64,000 nucleotides of DNA from JAIQFL01 sp035295745 (GTDB lineage Bacteria; Acidobacteriota; Terriglobia; Bryobacterales; Bryobacteraceae), in contig DATGIL010000076.1 in assembly GCA_035295745.1 (NCBI GenBank), positions 124,001-188,000 on the forward strand, read 5' to 3'. The notes beneath the pieces are model-generated. The model saw only the letters and a list, made by a program, of their open reading frames with translations. It did not search any database and was not told the origin of the DNA. This document shows, one piece after another, positions 12,398 through 19,376 of the stretch (its first letter is position 1; each line of letters begins with the position of its first letter). The position numbers and the translations under genes were made by a program.

Positions 12398-12424
12398 GGC
12401 ACCCGTCTGACTCAGACGGGTGCC
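12398..12424. repeat. Perfect 27-bp palindrome in a divergent gap
   Basis: Arms of 13 bp (GGCACCCGTCTGA and its exact complement) surround a single central C, giving a perfect inverted repeat. It lies in the 304-bp gap between the divergent TPR gene (start 12266) and parA (start 12571), which otherwise holds only a candidate parA -10 box. No T-run follows on either strand, so it does not look like an intrinsic terminator. It may be an operator or a REP-like element. Confidence 0.6.
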
Positions 12425-12556
12425 CCCTTGCAGTTTCAATGATTTACAGAGATTTTCCGTTGATATCGAACGGAATTGGCACAAAATGAAATATCCCGAT
12501 TCCCCATCGAGTGGCTGAATTTCTCGTGTCCGGCGCCGCACCTGCCCGCTCCCGTG

Positions 12557-12562
12557 TATGAT
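12557..12562 (+). promoter_or_regulatory. Candidate -10 box for a leaderless parA transcript
   Basis: TATGAT ends 8 nt before the ATG at 12571, and there is no Shine-Dalgarno sequence in between. Transcription would start at or next to the start codon. No convincing -35 box is seen. Confidence 0.35.
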
Positions 12563-12570
12563 TACTTGCG

Positions 12571-13218
12571 ATGGCCATCATCGCGGTCCTTGGACGCAAA
12601 GGGGGGATCGGGAAATCGACGATCGCCGGCAATCTGGCGGGCGAGTTCGCCGCTATGGGGCGAAAAGTTGTTGCACTTGACGCCGATCCGCAGCATAGCC
12701 TTGCCGCGTGGGCATCGCAGGGCGAGGGCGTCCTCTCGCGCATCGTCGAGAAAGTAAAGACCGACACAGCCGAGGCGCTCGAGGCCAAAGTTCATAAGGT
12801 GCAGAAGGGAGTCGACCTGATCGTGATCGACACACCGCCCGGTATTCCTGAAGTCGGATACCAGGCGGCGCTGGTCGCCGATCTCGTGCTCCTGCCGTGC
12901 GGTCCCTCGCCGCTGGAACTGTTCGCGATGAAGGAAGCTTTGGCACTATCGCTCAAGGCCCGCGCCGAACGGCGGTCCAAGAAGCCGCGAATCCGCTTCG
13001 TTCCATCGAGAGTCCTGATGGGCACCAACCTCGGGCGCAACCTGTCCGCAGCGCTCGAGCAGATGGGAAAGAAAGTGCTTCCTGCGATCGCCCAGCGGGT
13101 CGTGGTGGCCGAGGCGACTGCCAGTGGGTTGACCGTCGGCGAGTACGCGCCGTCGTCCGTGGCTCACGCCGAGTTTGAGGTCCTTGCAAAATCAGTGGAC
13201 GCGATCGTCAGACGCTGA
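12571..13218 (+). CDS. Orphan ParA-family ATPase
   Basis: A 215-residue ParA/MinD-type P-loop ATPase of the short (single-domain) class used for plasmid or cargo partitioning. The deviant Walker A motif is KGGIGKST (10-17) with the signature lysine K10. Next come VVALDADPQ (about 33-41) and Walker B LIVIDTPPG (about 83-91). No N-terminal HTH is present and no ParB gene or cargo gene is adjacent, so the substrate is unknown. Its 3' end overlaps the convergent ABC ATPase gene by 55 bp, so the two mRNAs would be complementary there. Confidence 0.88.
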   Translation: MAIIAVLGRKGGIGKSTIAGNLAGEFAAMGRKVVALDADPQHSLAAWASQGEGVLSRIVEKVKTDTAEALEAKVHKVQKGVDLIVIDTPPGIPEVGYQAALVADLVLLPCGPSPLELFAMKEALALSLKARAERRSKKPRIRFVPSRVLMGTNLGRNLSAALEQMGKKVLPAIAQRVVVAEATASGLTVGEYAPSSVAHAEFEVLAKSVDAIVRR

Positions 13219-14009
13219 GCATCCTCGTCTTCCGCACCTTCGGACGCATTTTCCAGCCGGCGGATCAGCCAGGGAATCTCTTCCTCGGGACACGGATCCG
13301 GCACCCGCAGATCGAGCACCGTCCGCGATCCATGATCGGGCGAAGGCTTGCCCAGCACGATGATCCGCGTGGCGAGCCGTAGCGCTTCTTGTGTGTTGTG
13401 CGTCACGAAGAGAACGGTCGTCCCGGTGGCCTGCCACAACGACCGGATGAGCTGCTGCATGCCCTTTCGCGTTCCGGGGTCGAGAGCGCTGAAAGCCTCA
13501 TCCATGAGCAGAATCCGCGGCTCCGTCATCAAAGCCTGAGCGATCGCGACCCGCTGCTGCATGCCCCCCGAGAGTTGGTCGGGGTACTTCCGCGCGTCGG
13601 ACTCGCGCAGACCGATCCGCCGCAGATAGTCGAACGCCTTGGCGCGCAGTTCGCTGCGGCGGCGGTAGAAGCGCGGAGTGAGGCGTCCCAACAGGCTGAA
13701 TTCGCTGACCTCCGGTCCAAACGTGATGTTGTCCAGCACGGTCTTATCGGGGAAGAGCGAGTACTTTTGGGGCACATACCCGCGGGTCCGGTCGGGCTGG
13801 GTGTGCTCCATGCCATCGACTAGAATACGGCCTTCACCGGGGCGTTCGCAGCCCAGCACCAGGCGCAGGAGCGTGGATTTCCCGCACCCTGTCTGTCCCA
13901 GCACGCAGACGAACTCGCCCTCTTCGATGGCGAGATCGATTCTGTCCAGTACCTGCCGTCGCGGCGAGCCATACGCGATCGAGACGTGATCGATTTGGAT
14001 CAGCGGCAT
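13164..14009 (-). CDS. ABC transporter ATP-binding protein (nitrate/taurine/urea-type importer)
   Basis: ATPase subunit, 281 residues, of the SsuB/TauB/NrtD class. Walker A GQTGCGKST at 38-46, Q-loop at about 81, signature LSGGMQQR at 146-153, Walker B RILLMDEA at 165-172 and H-loop H204 are all intact. A roughly 50-residue acidic tail follows the core. It is the third gene after the binding protein and the permease but is separated from the permease by 149 bp that holds a dispersed repeat. Its 3' end overlaps parA on the other strand. Confidence 0.9.
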   Translation of the reverse strand: MPLIQIDHVSIAYGSPRRQVLDRIDLAIEEGEFVCVLGQTGCGKSTLLRLVLGCERPGEGRILVDGMEHTQPDRTRGYVPQKYSLFPDKTVLDNITFGPEVSEFSLLGRLTPRFYRRRSELRAKAFDYLRRIGLRESDARKYPDQLSGGMQQRVAIAQALMTEPRILLMDEAFSALDPGTRKGMQQLIRSLWQATGTTVLFVTHNTQEALRLATRIIVLGKPSPDHGSRTVLDLRVPDPCPEEEIPWLIRRLENASEGAEDEDAQRLTIASTDFARTSNSA

Positions 14010-14091
14010 GGCTTAGGACTCCATTTCATAAATACCGAACCCTGAATGTCCGGGAATTGCCGGACTTTTCGCAGCTTCTGACGGTGCCGGC

Positions 14092-14123
14092 TCGAATACG
14101 AGCCGCGCGCGTAAGCAAGCGGT
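14092..14123 (+). repeat. Dispersed repeat copy (GTAAGCAAGCG family)
   Basis: This stretch reads GCTCGAATACGAGCC followed by GCGCGCGTAAGCAAGCGG. It matches the unit of the large array near 31.4-32.0 kb almost base for base. It lies between two genes of the same ABC importer, in the same orientation as the array. Confidence 0.7.
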
Positions 14124-14158
14124 CCGGCGATATGCGGGCGGATTTCTGAGACGCATGC

Positions 14159-15016
14159 TTAGGACTCCTGAAACCAGGGATGGAGTTTGCGATTGAGCAG
14201 GCGCATCGCCTGGTCCACCAGGAAGAGCAGCAGCGCCACCCAGAGTACGTATGGAATGATCACGTCCATCCCCATGTGCCGGCGGAGCAGGGCGATCCGG
14301 TAGGCGAGCCCGTCGGTGGACGCGATCATTTCGCCGGCAAACAGAAACAGCATCACCGACTTCAGGTTCAATCGGATGCTGTTCAGAACGCGCGGCGCAA
14401 TCTGCTTGAGCACCACGCGATAGGCTACGTCGAAATCACCGGCGCCGAGTGTGAAGGCCTTGACTGTCTGTTCGCCGGGAACGCTCCTGGTGAGGTTAAA
14501 GGTGTCCAGGATGATGGTCGGCGTGACGCCGATCACGATCAGCATAATCTTCGACAACTCATCGATGCCGAACGCGATAAAGAGAATCGGCAGGAGCGAG
14601 AGCGCCACGATCTTGTCGAAGAAGAGGACGAAGCGCAGACAGAACGAGCCGGCATACGGGAAGAGCCCCATGTGCAGCCCCACTAGCACGGCGGGTATCA
14701 GCAGAAGCATGCTGTAGACGAATCGGCGCGAGGTGGCTTTGGTGTCCTTCCAGAGCATGCTGGCGAAGAACTGGTGGACGACGGATCCTTCCTGCGCCTG
14801 CTGCTCGTCGTCTTCAGCGGGCTTAAGAGCGGCGTCGAACATGCCGCGCGCCATCTGCGCTACTGTTGGCATGACGCGATCTTCGGGGTTGTCCGCGTGG
14901 CGCGCGTGGGAGACGTAGAAGTACAGTCCGATGCCCACCGCGAACAAGGTCCACGAGAGCAGCAGGCTGGTCGTGCGGCCCGGCCTGGCGTGGATCATCA
15001 GAAACCCGGTGGACAT
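14159..15016 (-). CDS. ABC transporter permease (SsuC/TauC-like)
   Basis: Inner-membrane permease of 285 residues with about six to seven hydrophobic helices: one near the N-terminus (LLLSWTLFAVGIGLYFYV), the BPD core from about 100, and the last near 250-270. The coupling-helix region follows the usual EAA-type pattern (GAGDFDVAYRVVLKQIAPRV). An acidic linker (about 65-80) is unusual. Its ATG lies 3 bp after the stop of the substrate-binding gene, so translation is coupled. It is a partner of the ATPase downstream. Confidence 0.87.
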   Translation of the reverse strand: MSTGFLMIHARPGRTTSLLLSWTLFAVGIGLYFYVSHARHADNPEDRVMPTVAQMARGMFDAALKPAEDDEQQAQEGSVVHQFFASMLWKDTKATSRRFVYSMLLLIPAVLVGLHMGLFPYAGSFCLRFVLFFDKIVALSLLPILFIAFGIDELSKIMLIVIGVTPTIILDTFNLTRSVPGEQTVKAFTLGAGDFDVAYRVVLKQIAPRVLNSIRLNLKSVMLFLFAGEMIASTDGLAYRIALLRRHMGMDVIIPYVLWVALLLFLVDQAMRLLNRKLHPWFQES

Positions 15017-15019
15017 GGT

Positions 15020-16078
15020 TTACAGCTTCCCTTGTGCAGCCATCTGCATGTACGACAGGTCGAAGACCAGACGCACGCGATCGGCTTTGCCTTGCACGCT
15101 GTTGTCGGGGTAGCGGATGGCCACGTCGTCCACCGCTTTGGTATTCGCGCCCAGCAGTCCATGATCGAAACAGAACTGCCGTACCAGCGCCATCTTCTGC
15201 TTCAAATCGGCGGATGCGCCGAAGTCCACCGCCGACTGCGGGGTATAGAACATCTTGGTGGTGCTGAGTTGTTCCTTATAAGAAGCCAGAGTATCCTGCG
15301 AGCCTTCGGCAATTGCTGCCAGCACCTTGTCCGCGGCCGGGCCGCTCCCCTGCATCTGGGCCAGCATTTCGAACCACGCACCCGCAAGGGCTTTGGCGAA
15401 CTTCTGTCCCGATCCATCGGGGCGATTCAAAACGTCGGTCCGCACCACGGTCAGATCGAGAATCTCCCCGGGAATCTGCGACGAATTGAACAGCGAAGTG
15501 ACGCCTTTCTGCTTCGCAATCTGCGATACCATCGGCTTCCACGTGACCACCGCTGAGGCGCTGTTGTCGCTGATGAACGCCGACGCAATGTCGGAATCAG
15601 AGGTATTAATCATGCGGACACGCTTGATCTGGTCGTGCATTCCACCGATCGTCATGGCTCGGTCGAACAGGTACTCGGAGACCGTCTTCTCCACCAGCAG
15701 CATCTTTTTGCCGGCGAGATCTTTCATCTGCAGGCCGTTGCGCACCAGCAGCGCATCGTTGCCGTTGGAGTAGTCGCCGATCAGAATCGATGTGGTGGGG
15801 ACGCCCGAGGCCGCCGGCATGTCGAGCGCCTCCATGTTGGTCATGGTGCAGGCGTCGATGTTGCGCGCCACGAAGGCGTCGAGCGACGGCGCGTAATCGA
15901 AGCGTTGGACTTTGATGACGATTCCGTACTTGTCTGCCCACTTCCGGAGGATCCCCGCTTTGTTCATGTAGTAATAGGGCGTCCATCCGGCGTAGATCGA
16001 CCACCCGACAGTGAAGGTGGGTTTCTGAGCCAGGGCTGAGACTGCCAGCAGGAGTGTGAGGGAAAGGGTACGCAGCAT
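15020..16078 (-). CDS. ABC substrate-binding protein, urea-carboxylase-associated type
   Basis: Periplasmic NMT1-like binding protein of 352 residues with a signal peptide ending SALAQ. Segments such as GWSIYAGWTPYYY, CTMTNMEALDMPAASG and GDYSNGNDALLV closely follow my memory of the family of binding proteins encoded next to urea carboxylase, thought to take up urea or a related amide. No urea carboxylase or allophanate hydrolase is present here, so the substrate is an inference only. It heads the three-gene importer (binding protein, permease, ATPase). Confidence 0.82.
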   Translation of the reverse strand: MLRTLSLTLLLAVSALAQKPTFTVGWSIYAGWTPYYYMNKAGILRKWADKYGIVIKVQRFDYAPSLDAFVARNIDACTMTNMEALDMPAASGVPTTSILIGDYSNGNDALLVRNGLQMKDLAGKKMLLVEKTVSEYLFDRAMTIGGMHDQIKRVRMINTSDSDIASAFISDNSASAVVTWKPMVSQIAKQKGVTSLFNSSQIPGEILDLTVVRTDVLNRPDGSGQKFAKALAGAWFEMLAQMQGSGPAADKVLAAIAEGSQDTLASYKEQLSTTKMFYTPQSAVDFGASADLKQKMALVRQFCFDHGLLGANTKAVDDVAIRYPDNSVQGKADRVRLVFDLSYMQMAAQGKL

Positions 16079-16192
16079 TCGTCGCCTACAGGGTGCAAAA
16101 AGACTCCGCGGCGACGGGGCCGGCGGGACTGCTTCTTAGGGATTCTATCATGACGTCCCGGACCGCCGAATTCGTTTCTTCTATGCAGCCGA

Positions 16193-16222
16193 TTGAAGTT
16201 ACTGATTAGCCCCTTGTACAAT
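16193..16222 (+). promoter_or_regulatory. Candidate promoter for a leaderless chorismate mutase mRNA
   Basis: TTGAAG (16193-16198) and TACAAT (16217-16222) are spaced by 18 bp. The -10 box ends 7 nt before the ATG, so transcription would begin at the start codon. No ribosome binding site is present, which fits leaderless translation. Confidence 0.5.
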
Positions 16223-16229
16223 CTGGCCT

Positions 16230-16577
16230 ATGCCACGCCTGCTGTTCTGCCTGTTGACGTGCACCCTATTCGCCCAGGAAGCGGGCGACCTCGCACAGTC
16301 GCTGAAATCCCCACGGCAGCGAATCGACGCGCTCGACTCGCAAATCGTGAAACTCCTCAATGAGCGGGCCCAGATTGTGCGTGAGGTGGGAGAGATCAAG
16401 AAGCGATTCCACGCGCCTGCCGGCGCGCCCGGCCGTGAGGAGGAAGTTCTGCGGCAAGTGGCCTCCCAGGCCCGCGCCCCGTTGACTGGCGACGAAATGA
16501 GGAAGATCTATCAGGCGATTCTGGCGGAGATGACCTCCATGGAGCAGCGGGAGATGGCCAGCCAACCGCCCAAATAG
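16230..16577 (+). CDS. Exported monofunctional chorismate mutase (AroQ type)
   Basis: A 115-residue protein with a signal peptide (MPRLLFCLLTCTLFA, then QEAG) followed by the helical AroQ domain. It would convert chorismate to prephenate. The active-site pattern is visible: R31 in RIDALD, R46 in LLNERAQIV, K57 in EIKKRF, and the PGREEEVL segment near 67-74. No other Met precedes the conserved region, so the signal peptide appears genuine and the enzyme would act in the periplasm or outside, where chorismate is not expected. Secreted AroQ enzymes are known from some pathogens. A role in uptake or scavenging here is a guess. Confidence 0.82.
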   Translation: MPRLLFCLLTCTLFAQEAGDLAQSLKSPRQRIDALDSQIVKLLNERAQIVREVGEIKKRFHAPAGAPGREEEVLRQVASQARAPLTGDEMRKIYQAILAEMTSMEQREMASQPPK

Positions 16578-16625
16578 GCTGCCAAGAATCGTCGGGTTTC
16601 CCCATCTTTACTTTCGGTGACGCCC

Positions 16626-18137
16626 ATGAAATGGCTTCTGTTCACGTTTCTGATTTGTTCGCTTCACAGCCAGACCGTGATTCCCGAAGGTACTCCAGGC
16701 GGGTACCAGTTCGATGGGCAGGTGAAGGAATGGAAAGCCTCGCCACCTACCTTTCCGCTGCGCCCCTCACCCACCGGCGGACGTACGGCTTCCGTCTGGG
16801 TTCGCCAAGTCCCCGAAGGCATCCTGGTCGCCGGCGAAGTCCAGGGTGCCGCGCCGGACTTCGCGCGCACCGCTGCCGACATGGTTCATAAGGACCACGT
16901 GGAAATCTGGCTTGCTCCGGAAAAGGCGCCCCAGTTCCCGCCGGTCGGCTGGAGCAACAACATGATGGAGGACGTCGGCGGCACCGAAAAGGACTGCGTG
17001 GAAGTGGTTTCTCAGTGGGCCTCGGGACGAGAAGGCGAATGTAAGGCATGGCTGGCAGGAGTTGCTGCCCATCGGCGCCGTCTGACGCGGCTCTTCGTGC
17101 GCCAATATGGCCTGACTCCGTATGCGGTAACGGAGGCCTTCGCGACTCCCGCGTGGGAACAGATCGTGAAGACCACCACCTCTTTTAAGGAGATTTGGAC
17201 ACCTTTGCGGCCGTCCCGCATGCCCACGTTTCGCGCCGCCACAAACGACACCGGGTACAGTTTCGAAGCTCTCCTGCCCTGGGAGTCTCTGCCGCCGATG
17301 CCCACGCTGCAACTGAAATCACTGCGCCTGATGGTCGACGTTTTCAGCTCGCATCCGGGAGACCCCAAAGATCAGCCCTTCTCCACCAGTTCTCCGACGC
17401 GTAAATACGGCGACCCGGCGACATTCAACGTGGTCTCGCTGGCGGCCAGTCGAGACTACCGCATCACCGATTGCCAATACCCACTGGAAGGCCACAGCGA
17501 CTCGGGTAGCCGCCAGCCCGCTGTTTTCCAGCCTGCGCGGGAACTGAACATCAGCCAGTCGCTGGTGCTGATGAATCCGAACAGCTTCCGCAATTGGGGA
17601 CCGTCCGGCGAGTCTCCCACCGTCGTCGCCGCGAACCATTTCCAGAAGCCGGTCGCGCCCAACGTCGCCGTATGTGGCCCTACACTCGCGTGGAGCACTC
17701 CGTCGGGCATCCGCCGATTCAAGGAAGACGTCGACATGGCAACCCTCGATACACGGGCGCAGCCGGATGGCAGCTACCTGGTGAAAACCGGCCCGAACCT
17801 GGCAAGCGAGTCCTTGTTTCTGCGCATCGACCCTTGCCTGTACTGCGTGAACGTCGAAATGCACATCTACCAGGTGGGCCCGCAAGGCGAGCCGAAGCCC
17901 GTGTTCGATTTCCAAGAAGCTCTGGGCGAGCCCAGCGCCTCCCGAACCGTGGATTTGGATCTTCACTTGAGCCCCGACTGGAGCAAAGTCACGGTCTACC
18001 GGGAAGTGGCCGGCGACGGGGACACCCATTGGACCTCCGAGATTTTCTGCCGTGAGGCGACGGAGTACAAGTCGTGCGGGGAGAATCCGGCATCGCCCGC
18101 TCCTTCGCCTCGCGTGATCGAACCCGCCAAACAGTGA
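16626..18137 (+). CDS. Secreted protein with CBM9-like N-terminal domain
   Basis: About 503 residues with a signal peptide (MKWLLFTFLICSLHSQ). The ATG at 16626 is preferred to the in-frame GTG 9 nt earlier because it begins exactly at the signal peptide. Residues about 25-260 resemble the carbohydrate-binding CBM9-like sandwich found in many acidobacterial secreted proteins (YQFDGQVKEW, DHVEIWLAP, YSFEALLPWESL). The rest is not recognised. It contains several Cys pairs that may form disulfides. It lies 48 bp after the chorismate mutase and 42 bp before a Gfo/Idh gene, so it may share their transcript. Confidence 0.65.
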   Translation: MKWLLFTFLICSLHSQTVIPEGTPGGYQFDGQVKEWKASPPTFPLRPSPTGGRTASVWVRQVPEGILVAGEVQGAAPDFARTAADMVHKDHVEIWLAPEKAPQFPPVGWSNNMMEDVGGTEKDCVEVVSQWASGREGECKAWLAGVAAHRRRLTRLFVRQYGLTPYAVTEAFATPAWEQIVKTTTSFKEIWTPLRPSRMPTFRAATNDTGYSFEALLPWESLPPMPTLQLKSLRLMVDVFSSHPGDPKDQPFSTSSPTRKYGDPATFNVVSLAASRDYRITDCQYPLEGHSDSGSRQPAVFQPARELNISQSLVLMNPNSFRNWGPSGESPTVVAANHFQKPVAPNVAVCGPTLAWSTPSGIRRFKEDVDMATLDTRAQPDGSYLVKTGPNLASESLFLRIDPCLYCVNVEMHIYQVGPQGEPKPVFDFQEALGEPSASRTVDLDLHLSPDWSKVTVYREVAGDGDTHWTSEIFCREATEYKSCGENPASPAPSPRVIEPAKQ

Positions 18138-18179
18138 GCCCCACGCCGGCCACTGATATCATACCTTCGGAGACGAAAT

Positions 18180-19376
18180 ATGCACTCCAACCGAAGGAAG
18201 TTCCTGCTCACCGCCGGGGCGATGGCGGCTTCGACGGCGCCCGCAGCCGACCGTATCTCGCTGGGGGTGATCGGCAGCGGCAGCCGCGGCACCTTCGTCA
18301 TGACGGTCTTCCAGAAAGATCCTTCCGTTCGTGTGGGCGCGATCTGCGATGTCTACGAACCGAACCTGGAGAAGGCCGTTTCCACCGCATCCCAAGCTGC
18401 CGGCACGAAGCCCAGGATCTATCGGAACTACAAAGAGTTGCTGGCAGATCGTGAGGTCGACGCCGTCCTGATCGCCACGCCCGAGCACTGGCATGCGCAG
18501 ATGGTGCTTGACGCTCTTGCCGCGGGTAAGGACGTCTACGTCGAAAAGCCGCTCTGTCACACTCCGGAAGAGGGCGTGAAGCTCCTCGAAGCCGAGAAGC
18601 AATCCAAGTGCGTCGTGCAGGTGGGGATGCAGCGCCGCAGCTATGACCTTTACCAGGAGGCCAGCCGTCTGGTGGCTTCGCACAAGCTCGGTGCGGTCCG
18701 CATGGTCCGCTCGTGGTGGCTGAACAATTACCTCTCGGGCGGCGTCGCCACCAAACTGGACGGCCCGCTCGATTGGGAACAGTGGCAGGGACCCGCTCCG
18801 CCGCGTCCTTTCGACGCCAATCGTTTCCGGCAGTGGCGTCTATACTCCGACTACTCGGGCGGCATCCTGGCGGATCAGGGCGCGCACGTATTCGACGGCA
18901 TTCACATGTTGATGGGGGCTGGCTTTCCTGCCGCCGTCAACGCGTCCGCGGGCAAGCCGCACAAGGCAGGAGTCGACCAGCCGGAATCCGTAGTTGCCAT
19001 CGCCGAGTATCCCGAGGATTTCATCGCGGTCTTTTCGATTAACTACGCGGCGATGCAGTACAAGCTGCCCAACGACCAGTTGAACCAACTCGATGGCGAT
19101 CTGGCTCGCCTCGACATCGGCCGCGAGGAACTGAAGGTCTTTCCCAAAGGAGCGGAGGATTCGCCGATCCTCGCGCAGCGCTCCGCGCGCGGATTCGGAT
19201 ACGCCACCGACCTGCACGTGCAGAACTTCCTGGAATGCGTGCGCACACGCAGGGAGCCGACCGCTCCGATGCGCATCGCTTTTCAAGCCGCACTGGTGGT
19301 GCAGATGGCGAATCTGTCGCTGAAACAAGGGCGCCGGCTGCGCTGGAATGCGGTTGCTGGACGCGTGGAGGCATGA
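18180..19376 (+). CDS. Gfo/Idh/MocA oxidoreductase, Tat-exported
   Basis: NAD(P)-dependent sugar dehydrogenase family protein, 398 residues. The N-terminus carries a twin-arginine signal (NRRKFLLTAGAMAAS). The Rossmann fingerprint is GVIGSGSRG (29-37) and the family motif EKPLCHT lies at 122-128. The C-terminal substrate domain is complete. Tat export of a cofactor-bearing enzyme is common for this family in Acidobacteria. A GGAG ribosome binding site precedes the ATG. Its stop overlaps the start of the next gene (ATGA), so the pair is translated together and probably acts on one glycan-derived substrate. Confidence 0.9.
   Translation: MHSNRRKFLLTAGAMAASTAPAADRISLGVIGSGSRGTFVMTVFQKDPSVRVGAICDVYEPNLEKAVSTASQAAGTKPRIYRNYKELLADREVDAVLIATPEHWHAQMVLDALAAGKDVYVEKPLCHTPEEGVKLLEAEKQSKCVVQVGMQRRSYDLYQEASRLVASHKLGAVRMVRSWWLNNYLSGGVATKLDGPLDWEQWQGPAPPRPFDANRFRQWRLYSDYSGGILADQGAHVFDGIHMLMGAGFPAAVNASAGKPHKAGVDQPESVVAIAEYPEDFIAVFSINYAAMQYKLPNDQLNQLDGDLARLDIGREELKVFPKGAEDSPILAQRSARGFGYATDLHVQNFLECVRTRREPTAPMRIAFQAALVVQMANLSLKQGRRLRWNAVAGRVEA

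Noticed and set aside
12473..12492. Sigma-54 promoter upstream of parA
   Set aside because: TTGGCAC is present, but the downstream GC element expected after five bases is missing.
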